A program made the translations under genes and the position numbers. 64,000 nt of DNA from Thinopyrum elongatum. Taxonomy: Eukaryota; Streptophyta; Magnoliopsida; Poales; Poaceae. This document shows, in pieces, positions 22,099-35,670 of this stretch (its first letter is position 1; every line of letters starts with the position of its first letter). The stretch covers positions 545,121,368 through 545,185,367 of the forward strand of contig CM022303.1 in the NCBI GenBank assembly GCA_011799875.1, in the 5' to 3' direction. The notes beneath the pieces are model-generated. The model did not search any database. It saw only the letters and a list, made by a program, of their open reading frames with translations, and was not told where the DNA came from.

Positions 22099-25000
22099 CT
22101 AGACGTCAACCCGTGCACTTGCACGGGCCTGCAATTTAAAGACCACAAAATTAGTATTTGAACAATAGTTCTTGTTGTTTTAGGTAATGTTTGTAAAAAT
22201 GCAATAATATAATTTTGGAATATTGGTACTAAATAATTAGTATTGGTCCACGGAAGGACAATAAAGAATAATGCATTTAAAAAATTGTCTCATGGTTATA
22301 CATTCTCGTGTATTTTTTCATTTGTTAGACCCATATTAACACTGACTTGAATATTGTTATTCCAATGGTTCCTACGTAACTTGACATCTCCTCACTACTA
22401 TGTATAGTGTTGTATTTCTCTTTTTTATGATGTATTTATTTTGACTTTTTAATGGACATGTACAGATGCATGCATACTTAGAGCATGTCTTAGTCATGTC
22501 TACCTTTGACATAGCTAAGTTTAGGACACATGATCCGTGTCTCAAATTGTTGCGAAGGCTAGCACAACTACAAAAGCCAGGACATAATTGTAGATAAAAG
22601 CAAAATATAGAATATGAGGTAGATGTAATTATATGAACATTAAAGTGCAGAAAATCGCAACAGCATATGTGTAAATCAAATACATACCTCAGGGTTGGTG
22701 CCCTTCATTAAATTAAATCTATGTAATTTATTTTATTTCTACCATTTATATGTATATGAAATCTAAGAAATCGGTAATTCCGTATATATGCATGTGATTT
22801 GACCATTAGATAATCTAGATAGATGTGTGTCTTGTATATGTTTTCCAATGCAATACTTTTTTTTTTGTGAACTTGAGTTTGAATGTATTTCATACAGTAA
22901 CAATGATATATTGAAAAGGGATCCTATCATTAGTAATATATCATTGCTAGAAAACCATAGGCCACACATCAGACCAAAAACTGTTACATGCAATTTATAC
23001 GATATATAAGTACATACATGCATATATGTCAGGCATCAATGGGTCGCACATGGTGCAAAAAGAAAATACTCCACACAATTGTGTTATGTGATTGAGATGA
23101 CACACGTAACATGTCATGCAAATAAACTGAACATGTAAACGACCATTAGTCCAGCACCAATTTGCGTTTCTGTTTGTTCCTGCTGCGAAACATCTTCCAG
23201 TAGAAACCCGCTAGTTCAGAGATTATTGTTTTAGAAATCCACACACCATGCCGACAATGATCATTGATGTATCTTGATGAGAGACATGGAACACCATGTA
23301 ATGTCCAACATGTAAAAAAGCTGGGACCATGGGACGTCGTCATCAGGTCGGTGCCTGAGACATTTTGACTTGTTCTTTATTTTGTGAGGTGAGTCTTCGG
23401 CCTAAACCAATTATTCGACAATTGAAGCATCTACAATGGAATATGTAATCGTAAGCTTTTAGGACTCAACCAAACTAAATCTACGGTACTTGCTTGATCC
23501 CAACCACAGAATTTAGATCTTCAGGTTATTATTATTTTTATAGGATAATATGGGTGTGTGTATGGTGCCTTCAATTAGTAAATAGAAAAAGGATTTTATT
23601 ATCTGAAGATTTTGCATTTAAAATCTACTATGACCCTTAAAATGACCCCAAGCATCTTTCAATGGCAAAAAGAAATAGTAAATTATGTTAGTCATATGAG
23701 ACGTGATAATACTAATATAATCTTTTATAATAGATAAACCCTAAATATGGCCATAAAACTAAATTTGAGTTGCAGAATTTCTTACCACATCATTAGGTCG
23801 GTAAATAATTAACTTTACCTGCCTTCACTTCCAATAATGTATAATCAAATTCTGACACTGAAGGAATAAAAGAACAATATATACATACTGTTTGTCTTCC
23901 AACTTATGTATTGACGTGTCGATGAGTTGACATATAAATCTGGAAGCTGCATCGTACGAAAATTTATTTATTTATTCTATAGTTTTCATTTCTTATTTAT
24001 TGGAAGGACATACACAATTTGCCATGTATATGTTCAGATGGTCAAGTGCCCAACTACAAAATATATCACCTAAATGATACTCAATGTCAAAAAAGCTCTT
24101 ATATTATTGAACAGACAGAGTAGTTCGGAACTCTTATTAAGTTTGTGCCTTTAAATGCTTTGGTCAAGCAATCAACCACACAATTATCTTGGAAAGAAAC
24201 TAACAAAGAGAAAGATTTAATGGAAAATGTTACGATCTTTAAGAAAATACCAATCCAATGCAATCATCAGTACATAGATACATAGCCATCAGGCATGCAT
24301 GTAATACACAACGTGTTTCACTAATAAAGAAAAGAGTACATCTATTGGGGACAAAAATACCTGATGTGAGTACCAATCACATCTGCAAAGATGCCGTCGC
24401 TGGACAAAACGATGCTGATATTGCTATTGTTTTGAGGAGTTGTCTCATGTTTCCGGTGGCTAGATGTGCTCGCTGTTGTCTTGTATGTCCCAGAAAATAG
24501 GACTTAGCTCCTCCATCTGCCGATCTGCGCAGTGGTGCCATTTCAAATATCCGCGGGGAAAAGCTGGAGAAGACCATTAGATGGAACGACATTAGTAAAG
24601 AGAGAATGAGAAGGTCGAGAGTTTTGGACAGAGAGAAAGAGATGAATATCAAACGCACGTGCACATAGCTAAGCTGACTTCCCAAGCAAGTTGATCAATT
24701 CTAGTTAGATGCGCTAGTAGCTAGGTACGTACGTACATGTATATACATGTAACCATGATTGATTTCTTCGTCCGCTAAACACAGCCACATGAGAGACATG
24801 ATTGATCAAAAATTCGCACCAGATCGTCATCGTACTGGATAGCAGCATCTGCCTGTGAACAACCCGTGATGTTCGTCCGGCCAGATGCATACGTAGAAAG
24901 CTAGCTCAATCTTTGGCAAAAAAATAAAAAGAAGGCTGACTCAATAGCCTTAATTATACACAACGCAGGGTAAGCATGCACGATATATTTATGTGGATGT

Positions 25001-25378
25001 GCTACCCATGGCACCAACGCACGGCTCATGCGTGCCCAGATCAATTTTTTACAGAAGTCAGTGGCGGCGGCGTGACTGGTTATGTCGAGGAAGAGAGAGG
25101 GTTCAGTAGGAGATCTATATTATGAAAACGTTGCAAACCCTATTTAAAGATTATGATGAAAGGAATCTTCTATCGATTCATTTTTTTTCCTTGCAAACTC
25201 TACGGGAAGATTATGGTGCAAGGAGTCTTCTCGGTTCACTTTTCCCCCCTAAATATTGTTTTAGACGTGAAGATAAATTGAGAGATCTACACCGTAATAA
25301 TTCGGTCCCACCAGATGAACGGCTCCTAATTTCTAATTAACATGGGATTTATTAGGGAGTCCATAATTAGTATAGGTA
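22099..25378 (-). mobile_element. Helitron 1 (non-autonomous), main part
   Basis: On the minus strand the 3' end is a hairpin, CCCGTGCAAGTGCACGGG, then TTGACGT and CTAG, followed by T: the CTRR-T terminus of Helitrons. No Rep/helicase ORF is seen. The 5' end is split: the sequence at 25378 starts TACCTATACTAATT, and the missing first 14 bases (TCTATACCTATCTA) lie at 29142-29155, on the far side of Helitron 2. Joined, the element is about 3.29 kb and sits between A and T, as Helitrons do. No captured gene fragment was recognised. Confidence 0.82.
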
Positions 25379-28300
25379 CTAGTCGTCGACCCGTGCATTT
25401 GCACGGGCTAGGGTATATTCCAGGAGGATTTTATGTTTGGCTTGAATTCAAATGTGCATTTCTTTTATACATGGTCCCATTTCATATTTACATTTATGAG
25501 TTTCACATGTTCACAATAAAAATTTGACATTCTGTATTCATGTGTCGTATCCTGAAATATATATATTTGTAAATTTGGCAATATGCAGTAAAATTTGGTT
25601 AACTATACAAAATGGCTTTTATATATTTATAACATGAGTATATACCAGATTTACTCTAAGTATAAAAAATGGAAAATAAATATTGAAATTTTGATTCATA
25701 GTGCTATATATAGATTTGGAGTGGCGTTTTTGCAAACCATTAAAGCCTAGCTATGAAATGCCAAACATATATAGGTATATGAGTTACCATTTTAGTGAGC
25801 GGTAATATCATATAAAAAATCCTTGCTAAAATAATGGTTGGTTTATGTTGTGGTACTACTTTAGTTCAGTTTTCTTGATCTCAAATTCAAACTGCTCAGA
25901 CTTTATAATGAGATATCCTGATCATTTTCTTTAATAACTAATTCCGATGGAGATGTTAGATCACCTTATTAAACAAAAATTGACATTGTACGAACCAAAT
26001 TCCAGATAGATTAATAATGCTACTATATTAATAATACTACTATATGAATAATGCTACTATATGAATAAGACCAATTGAGTTCACTTATAATCGTTATATA
26101 ACTTAACTTATTGTAATTTATAATTTATAGAGATATATTATATTGAGATCTTCGTATAGACACTGCAGGATTCAAACAGATTTAGATAGAAATGGAGGAA
26201 CTATGTTATATTGATATCCATAAGTGCTCCCTCTGAATATATTTACCTCATGATTAGTAATTGCCGAATATCGGAGAGATTCCCCACCAGTACTAACAAA
26301 TAATGAAAATTGGCTCTGCAAGTGACTTGAAAACAAATATAACAGATTTTTTAAAGAAGAATAGAGATTGAAATAGAGTGAGTATACATATCCTTGCATG
26401 CTTACTGGAACTGTCTGCAATACTGCACCAAATTAATCCTATATATGTAGTAATTGAAATATAAGTTGCTTAGTACTTTCAATATTTAAATTATAAATAG
26501 TAAGTTGACATGGCAGATAAGATATATGCAGTAAGCAGCAGGTTAGCACAGAATTAATTGATGCAATACTATTCCAATCCTTCGCCGTGGTTGAGATAGA
26601 CAATATGCATCCATATGTATTTAAGCACTAACGTTAAGCAAAATTAAATCTTGACCAGACTTACCACACATTTCGGTACACTATATTGATGGATATCAAT
26701 AGCAAGCACTGAATTGCACGAAACCCTCTGTTCTATACTCGTCGCTTTTTGAGAGAAATAAATTCACTTCTGCTTCAGACCCGATCTAACTTCCCTGCTG
26801 CCTGGGATAAAATACGACAACAGAATCAAACATGGACTGGTCCTCTCCTACTCTGTTTGAAATTATGCTGCATGGACGCTTATTTAAAAAACTGATTATT
26901 TCATGTCATAGAGAATCAAAGACTTTGGAAATAAAATATTGAGAGGATCATTAGTTCCTTTCAAAAAATAAATATATATCTGAAGCACAACAAAAGCCCG
27001 ATTCAGCTTTTGCCGCCAAAGGAATTAAACCCGAAGCAACATGTGAGTTAAACGGATTAATTAAGATGCAGTCTACGAAGCACGTACATGTCGGCCAGCC
27101 CGCTGTTCGCTGTCCCTAGGGCATGCTTGCAATTTCGCTTGGCCTATACTTTCCCACTTCAATCTGCATGAACTTTGATGCCCCTTGCTGACCTAATCGA
27201 CATAATATCTGCAGTCATGGAAATACAATGAGAAATCACAAAAAGTAGTACATGAAAAGGCTGGACAAAAGGATCACGCCGCGTTGTGTAGGGAGCAATG
27301 AACCATTGAGCCTGATACCCACATATGTACATCGATTACTTCAAGCAATTCCAGTGGTTACCTAACTACACTCCATGAAAGTGTTAACTAAATCGTTTTA
27401 AATAGCAAAATCTTCCCAAAAATTTTTTTCGCACGGCGCCAATTCCTGGCCTGTTAAAATGAATGTCCTGCCCCATATACTCCTTACACGATGAAAAGTA
27501 GACAAATTTCCTGAAATTTGCTGACATAGCAGCCACTCAAAACAATAGATTATCACTTCACATCAAAAGAGAAGTATTCAGGTAGCCATGAGATTAAATA
27601 TAATCTGGAAGTCATTAGTGTATGAAGATTTTCTATGTTTCCTATATTTTTCATGGGAAGATATAATGCACAATTTACTATGTACACTCTCCGTACCATA
27701 ATATATGTCGTTTTAGCAGTTCAATTTGAGATGCTAAAACGACATATATTATGGTACAGAGGGAGTATATGTGCAGCTGTAGCAAGTGGCAGCTATAAAA
27801 CAGTGATCTAAATAGTACTTGGGTACTTAAAGGGCAAGATAAATGCCGCACCTTTAATCAAAGCAAGCCTTTAAATGATTTCGTTACAATCTGGCACATC
27901 AATTATCTTCCACGAACTAACTAAGAGAATGAGCTGATGGACAACGTTACTATGTTTAAGAAAATAGCAGCCCAACACACAGAATTAGTATATAAATACA
28001 TCGCCATGAGGCAGGCGTGTATTAAGTGATCCCCAGTTTCAAATCCATAAATAGCTACCGAGATAAAACTGGACAATCTATTGAGAAGGAATGAGTACCT
28101 GTGGTGAGTATCAAACTGTCAACATAATCAACAAACATTGTGTGGTGTCTTTTTTTGGCGAATAAACATGTGTGGTGTCATCGATGAATTAAACCGGGAT
28201 GATGCTACTCTATGCATCTCCTGCAATAGGGCATGAATCCGGTTGTTGTCGCGGACAAAATACTGCTTTTCTCCGGCTGCAGGATGTGTTGGCGCCGTCT

Positions 28301-29141
28301 TGTACGTCCTAGTTAATTGGAATCCTAAAGCATGCATCTGCTAAGATCAAGATGGGGATCCGTCCCGGAATCAAGCACCCGGTCGTAGGGCCAGAACTTG
28401 TCGCCCAACCGCATGCCTGTACACACCTTGCAGCATCACATCATCGTCTGCAGACTGCCGGACTTGTACATGCAGCAGCTCATGCTTCCTTCCTCCAGTA
28501 CGCCGCGGCAACCGAGTAGGTTCTGGCACAGGTCGCCATGCTGCCGCACTCTGAGTCGCATTATCACCGGCCAGGCGGCACCATGACGCAAGTGGCTTGA
28601 TTCTGTCTTGACGCGATCTTGCATTAAGCTCGCGCACGTATGCTTCATCTGGCAAGATATGCGCGTAGAAACCTGGCTGAGTTGACCTGAACATGTACGT
28701 GCAGATTCCCTAGCTAATCGAAGGTGCACCAGATCATCGTGACTGAAGATCCAACACACGCGAACGTGATGTCTTTCTCTCTAACCCAACAATACCGGTA
28801 GATTGTGGTAGAGAAAAGAGGCGGAGGAGGATCAGAGGATGCGTCAAGCCTAGCGAAAATTTGATAGAAATCTAGGGTAGGGCATCCACGTGACATGAAG
28901 AGAGAAAGAAGAGAGGTCGGGAGATAATGGTAATGTGACAGCGTTCTGACTTTAGGGGAATATTAGGGGGAAAGTAGTCATGTGCGTAAGGAGGACTCTA
29001 GGGGAATATTAAGGTGACAGGACTCATCAGCGTTAATCTCCACCGTAATAACTCGGCCCCACCAGATTAACGGCTCCTAATTACTAATTAACGTGGAAAT
29101 TTCTAGGGAGTGCCTAATTAGTATAGGTATAGAGGTATAGA
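25379..29141 (-). mobile_element. Helitron 2, inserted in the 5' tip of Helitron 1
   Basis: The minus strand starts TCTATACCTCTATACC and ends with hairpin CCCGTGCAAATGCACGGG, TCGACGA and CTAG then T. It is 3.76 kb and a relative of Helitron 1: both ends and several internal blocks match (for example about 24240-24500 against 27955-28320). It sits between A and T, 14 bases from the start of Helitron 1. No replicase is seen. A Stowaway MITE lies inside at about 27686-27767. Confidence 0.82.
27686..27767. mobile_element. Stowaway MITE hairpin inside Helitron 2
   Basis: The arms 'gtaccataatatatgtcg' and 'cgacatatattatggtac' pair perfectly, and the pairing extends to about 26 bases per arm around a short loop. 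It ends in GAGGGAG and is flanked by TA. A transcript would form a near-perfect hairpin. Confidence 0.8.
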
Positions 29142-29155
29142 TAGATAGGTATAGA
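29142..29155 (-). mobile_element. Displaced 5' tip of Helitron 1
   Basis: Minus strand TCTATACCTATCTA, preceded by A. Together with TACCTATACTAATT at 25365-25378 it gives a complete Helitron 5' end. Confidence 0.7.
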
Positions 29156-29156
29156 T

Positions 29157-30110
29157 GTCAAGTTTAACCCGAGTATTCCGCACGTGCAAAACTGTCTTGC
29201 ACCCGTTGTATGTGAACGTAGAGCTTATCACACCCGATCATCACGTGGTGTCTCGGCACGACGAACTATCGCAACGGTGCATACTCAGGAAGAACACTTA
29301 TACCTTGAAATTTTTGTGAGGGATCATCTCATAATGCTACTGCCGTACTAAGCAAAATAAGATGCATAAAAGGATTAACATCACATGCAATTCAATATGT
29401 GACATGATATGGTCATCATCATCTTGTGCTCTTGATCTCCATCATCGAAGCACCGTCATGATCTCCATCGTCACCGGCGCCCCAGCTTGATCTCCATCGT
29501 AGCGTCGTGGTCGTCACGCCAACTATTGCTACTACTACTATCGCTAACTCATAACGATAAAGTAAAGCAATTACATAGTGTTGGCACTTCATACAATAAT
29601 GAGACAACCATAAGGCTCCTGCCGGTTGCCGATAACTTTTACAAAACATGATCATCTCATACAACAACGTATATCACATATCATGTCTTGACCATATCAT
29701 ATCACAAGCACACCCTGCAAAAACTAATTAGACGTCCTCTACTTTGTTGTTGCAAGTTTTACGTAGCTGCTACGGGTTTAGAAGAACCGATTCATACTTA
29801 CGCAAAACCACAACATGGTGTAGTGATTGCTTTTTGATCTTCTAAAAGAACCCTCTTCATTGAAATCGGTTCAACTAAAGTGAGAGAGACAGACACCCGC
29901 CAGTCACCTTTAAGCAACGAGTGCTCGTAGCGGTGAAACCAGTCTCGCGTAAGCGTACGCGTAATGTCGGTCCGGGCCGCTTCATCTCACAATACCGCTG
30001 AACCAAGTAACAACTAGTAACGGCAAGCAATATGTATACACCCATGCCCACAACTCCTTTGTGTTCTACTCGTGCAAATCATCTACGCATAGACCTGGCT
30101 TGGATGCCAC
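29157..30110 (-). repeat. Copia 5' leader fragment without its own element
   Basis: Matches 35986-36939 with about 15 differences in 954 bases. It starts directly at the Helitron 1 tip. On the minus strand it should be followed by gag, but that part is absent, showing that a further unit once lay to the left. Confidence 0.85.
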
Positions 30111-31818
30111 TGTTGGGGAACATGCAATTTCAAAAAAATTCCTACGTTCACGCAAGATCTATCTAGGAGATGCATAGCAACGAGAGGGAGAGTGTGTCTA
30201 CATACCCTTGTAGACCGTTAGCGGAAGCGTCTCACGACGCGGTTGATGTAGTCGAACTTTCTTCGCGATCCAACCGATCCAAGTACCGAACGTACGGCAC
30301 CTCCGCGTTCAGCACACGTTCAGCTCGATGACGTCCCTCGAGCTCTTGATCCAGTTGAGGACGAGGGAGAGTTCCGTCAGCACGACGGCGTGGTGACGGT
30401 GATGATGAAGTTACCGGCGCAGGGCTTCGCCTAAGCACTACGACGATATGACCGAGGTGTGTAACTGTGGAGGGGGGCACCGCACACGGCTAAGACAAAT
30501 CTTGGTCTGTACTAGGGTGCCCCCCTGCCCTTGTATATAAAGGAGGGACGGGGAGGCCGGCCGGCCCTTGCTAGGCGCGTCGGGAGAGGGGAGTCCTACT
30601 AGGACTCCAAGTCCTAGTAGGATTCCACCTAAAGGAGAGGGGAAAAGAGGGGGGCTGCGCCCCCAACCCCTTGTCCAATTCGGACTGGGCTTGGGGGGGG
30701 GGGGTGCGCGCCACCTCCTGGTTGCTGCCTCCAATTTCTCGTATGGCCCAATAAGGCCCATTACTTCTCCCGGTGAATTACCGTAACTCCCCGGTACTCC
30801 GAAAAATACCCGAATCACTCAGAACCTTTCCGGTGTCCGAATATAGCCTTCCAATATATGAATCTTTACCTCTCGACCATTTCGAGACTCCTCGTCATGT
30901 CCATGATCTCATCCGGGACTCCGAACAAACTTCGGTCATCAAATCACAGAACTCATAATACAAATCGTCATCGAACGTTAAGCGTGCGGACCCTACGGGT
31001 TCGAGAACTATGTAGACATGACCGAGACACTTCTCCAGTCAATAACCAATAGCGGAACCTGGATGCTCTATTGGCTCCTACATATTCTACGAAGATCTTT
31101 ATCGGTCAAACCGCATAACAACATACGTTATTCCCTTTGTCATCGGTATGTTACTTGCCCGAGATTCGATCGTCGGTATCATCATACCTAGTTCAATCTC
31201 GTTACTGGCAAGTCTCTTTACTCGTTCCGTAATGCATCATCCCGTAACTAACTCATTAGTCACATTGCTTGCAAGGCTTCATATGATGTGCATTACCGAG
31301 AGGGCCCAGAGATACCTCTCCGATACTCGGAGTGACAAATCCTAATCTCGATCTATGCCAACTCAACAAACACCTTCGGAGACACCTGTAGAGCATCTTT
31401 ATAATCACCCAGTTACGTTGTGACGTTTGATAGCACACAAAGTGTTCCTCCGGTATTCGGGAGTTGCATAATCTCATAGTCAGAGGAATATGTATAAGTC
31501 ATGAAGAAAGCAATAGCAATAAACTTAACGATCATTATGCTATGCTAACGGATGGGTCTTGTCCATCACATCATTCTTCTAATGATGTGATCCTGTTTAT
31601 CAAATGGCATCACATGTCTATGGTCAGGAAACATAACCATCTTTGATAAACAAGCTAGTCAAGTAGAGGCATACTAGGGACACTCTGTTTGTCTATGTAT
31701 TCACACATGTATCAAGTTTCCGGTTAATACAATTCTAGCATGAATAATAAACATTTATCATGATATAAGGAAATAAAAATAACAACTTTATTATTGCCTC
31801 TAGGGCATATTTCCTTCA
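30111..31818 (-). repeat. Copia LTR, copy A
   Basis: 1,708 bases, TG...CA. The left 951 bases differ from copy B at about 19 positions plus a poly-G length change. The right 757 bases are identical to copy B. It includes a G-rich run at about 30690-30705. Confidence 0.9.
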
Positions 31819-32115
31819 GTCTCCCACTTGCACTAGAGTCAATAATCTAGTTTCACATCGCCATGTGATTTAACACGAATAGTTCACACCACCATGTGAT
31901 TAACACCCATAGTTCACATCGCCATGTGACCAACACCCAAAGGGTTTACTAGAGTCAGTAATCTAGTTCACATCGCCATGTGATTAACACCCAAAGAGTA
32001 CTAAGGTGTGATCATGTTTTGCTTGTGAGAGAAGTTTAGTCAACGGGTCTGCCATATACAGATCCGTATGTATTTTGCAAATTTCTATGTCTATAATGCT
32101 CTGCATGAAGCTACT

Positions 32116-35100
32116 CTAGCTAATTGCTCCCACTTTCAATATGTATCCAGATTGAGACTCTGAGTCATCTGGATCGGTGTAAAAGCTTGCATCGACGTAA
32201 CCTTTTACGACGAACTCTTTTATCACCTCCATAACCGAGAAATATTTCCTTAGTCCTCTTAGGTAACTAAGGATAACTTTGACCGCTATCCAGTGATCCA
32301 TTCCTGGATCACTATCGTACCTCCTTGCTAAACTCATAGCAAGGCACACAACTAGTCTGGTATATAGCATGGCATACTTTATAGAACCTATGACTGAGGC
32401 ATAGGGAATGACTTTCATTCTCTTACTATCTTCTGCCGTGGTCAGGTTTTGAGTCTTACTCAATTTTACACCTTGTAACACAGGCAAGAACTCTTTCTTT
32501 GAGTGATCCATTTTGAACTCCTTCAAAATCTTGTCTAGGTATGTGCTTTGTGAAAGTCCTATTAAGCGTCTTGATCTATCCCTATAGATCTTGATGCTCA
32601 ATACTTAAGCAGCTTCACCGAGGTCTTTTTTATTGAAAAATTCTTTTTCATGTATCCTTTTATGCTATCCAGAAATTCTATATCATTTCCAATCAACAAT
32701 ATGTCATCCACATATAATATCAGAAATGCTACAGAGCTCCCACTCACTTTCTTGTAAATACAGGCTTCACCGTAAGTCTGTATAAAACCATATGCTATGA
32801 TCACTTCATCAAAGCGTATATTCCAACTCCGAGATGCTTGCATCAGTCCATAGGTGGATCGCTGGAGCTTGCACATTTTGTTAGCAATTTTAGGATTGAC
32901 AAAACCTTCTGGTTGCATCATATACAACTTCTTCTTTAAAAATTCCATTAAGGAATGTAGTTTTTGACATCCATTTGCCAGATTTCATAAAATGTGGCAA
33001 TTGCTAACATGATTCGGACAGACTTAAGCATCGCTACGAGTGAGAAAATCTCATCGTAGTCAACACCTTGAACTTTGTCGAAAACCTTTTTGCGACAAGT
33101 CGAGCTTTGTAGATAGTAACACTACTATCAGCGTATGTCTTCCTCTTGAAGATCCATTTATTCTCAATGGCTTGCCGATCATCGGGCAAGTCAACCAAAG
33201 TCCACACTTTGTTCTCATACATGGATCCCATCTCAGATTTCATGGCCTCAAGCCATTTCGTGGAATCTGGGCTCATCATCGCTTCCTCATAGTTCGTAGG
33301 TTCGTCATGGTCTAGTAACATGATTTCCAGATCAGGATTACTGTACCACTCTGGTGCGGAACGTACTCTGGTTGACCTACGAGGTTCGGTAGCAACTTGA
33401 TCCGAAGTTTTCATGATCATCATCATTAACTTCCTCACTAATTGGTGTAGGCATCACTGGAACTGATTTCTGTGGTGAACTACTTTCCAATTCGGGAGAA
33501 GGTACAATTACCTCATCAAGTTCTACTTTCCTCCCACTCACTTCTTTCGAGAGAAACTCCTTCTCTAGAAAGGATCCATTCTTAGCAACGAATATCTTGC
33601 CTTCGGATCTGTGATAGAAGGTGTACCCAACAGTCTCCTTTGGGTATCCTATGAAGACGTATTTCTTCGATTTGGGTTCGAGCTTATCAGGTTGAAGCTT
33701 TTTCACATAAGCATCGCAGCCCCAAACTTTAAGAAACGACAGTTTAGGTTTCTTGCCAAACCATAGTTCATATGGTGTCGTCTCAACGGATTTAGATGGT
33801 GCCCTATTTAACGTGAATGCAGCTGTCTCTAATGCATAACCCCAAAACGATAGTGGTAAATCGGTAAGAGACATCATAGATCGCACCATATCTAATAAAG
33901 TACGGTTACGACGTTCAGACACACCATTACACTGTGGTGTTCTAGGTTGCGTGAGCTGTGAAACTATTCCACATTGTTTCAAATGAAGACCAAACTCATA
34001 ACTCAAATATTCACCTCCACGATCATATCGTAGAAATTTTATTTTCTTGTTACGATGATTTTCCACTTCACTCTGAATTTCTTTTGAACTTTTCAAATGT
34101 TTCAGACTTATGTTTCATCAAGTAGATATACCCATATATGTTCAAATCATCTGTGAAGGTCAGAAAATAACGATAGCCGTCGTGAGCCTCAACACTCATC
34201 GGACCGCATACATCGATATGTAATATTTCCAATAATTAAGTCATTAGCTTGCTCCATTGTTCCGGAGAACGGAGTCTTAGTCATCTTGCCCATGAGGCAT
34301 GGTTCGCAAGCATCAAATGATTCATAATCAAGTGATTCCAAAAGTCCATCCGAATGGAGTTTCTTCATGCGCTTTACACCAATATGACCTAAACGGCAGT
34401 GCCACAAAATATGTTGCATTATCATTATCAACTTTGCATCTTTTGGCATCAATATTATGAATATGTGTATCACTACGATGGAGATTCAATAAACCATTTA
34501 TATTGAGTGTATGACCATAGAAGGTTTTATTCATTTAAACAGAACAGCAATTATTCTCTGACTTAAATGAATAACCGTATCGCAATAAACATGATCCAAT
34601 CATATTCATGCTCAACGCAAATACCAAATAACATTTATTTAGGTCCAACACTAACCCCGAAGGTAGAGGGAGTGTGCGATGGTGATCTTATCAACCTTGG
34701 AATCACTTCCAACACACATCGTCACCTCGTCATTAACTAGTCTCTGTTCATTTTGCAACTCCTGTTTCGAGTTACTAATGTTAGCAACTGAACCAGTATC
34801 AAATACCCAGGGGCTACTATGAACACTAGTAAAATACACATCAATAACATGTATATCAAATATACCTTTGTTCACTTTGCCATCCTTCTTATCCGCCAAA
34901 TACTTGGGGCAGTTCCGCTTCCAGTGACCAGTCCCTTTGCAGTAGAAGCACCCAGTTTCAGGCTTAGGTCCAGACTTGGGCTTCTTCCCGGGAGTAGCAA
35001 CTTGCTTGCTATTCTTCTTGAAGTTCCCCTTCTTCCCTTTGCCCTTTTTGTTGAAACTAGTGGTCTTGTTAACCATCAACACTTGATGCTCCTTTTTGAT

Positions 35101-35670
35101 CTTTACCTTCGCAGCCTTTAGCATCGCGAAGCGCTCGGGAATTGTCTTATTCATCCCTTGCATATTATAGTTCATCACGAAGTTCTAGTAACTTGGTGAT
35201 AGTGACTAGAGAACTCTGTCAATCACTATTTTATCTGGAAGATTAACTCCCACTTGATTCAAGCGATTGTAGTACCCAGACATTCTGAGCATATGCTCAC
35301 TGGTTAAGCTATTCTCCTCCATCTTGTAGGCAAAGTATTTGTCAGAGGTCTCATACCTCTCGACACGGGCATGAGTCTGAAATACCGATTTCAGCTCTTG
35401 GAACATCTCATATGCTCCGTGGCGTTCAAAACGTTTTTGAAGTCCCGGTTCTAAGCCGTAAATCATGGCGCACTAAACTATCAAGTAGTCATCATATCGA
35501 GCTTGCTAAACGTTCATAACATTTGCATCTGCTCCTGCAATAGGTCTGTCACCTAGCAGTGCATCAAGGACATAATTCTTCTGTGCAGCAATGAGGATAA
35601 TCCTCAGATCACAGAACCAGTCCACATCATTGCTACTATCATCTTTCAACTTAGTTTTCTCCAGGAACAT
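32116..35670 (-). pseudogene. Copia gag-pol remnant, copy A
   Basis: Domains in order on the minus strand: gag N-part (35466-35670, ends at a stop; then 35206-35466); CCHC knuckle CFYCKGTGHWKRNC and protease WVFDTGS (34651-35178); GAG-pre-integrase with H..LGH and C..C (34189-34473); integrase core with YDRGGEY and GVSERRNRT (33377-34096); reverse transcriptase N-part (33034-33438), then the YVDD catalytic motif (32598-32948); connection/RNase H start (32116-32601). Frames change or stop between these blocks at least six times. The second half of RNase H is missing: after SGYILKVG the frame ends and 3' untranslated sequence follows. It cannot make a complete polyprotein. Confidence 0.85.

Noticed and set aside
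22099..29155. Helitron frames as captured genes (for example 24377-24685, 28371-28694)
   Set aside because: No domain recognised and frames are not shared between the two related Helitrons.
30232..31477. Frames in the Copia LTRs, repeated at 37061-38310
   Set aside because: They lie wholly inside LTRs and match between copies only because the LTRs do.
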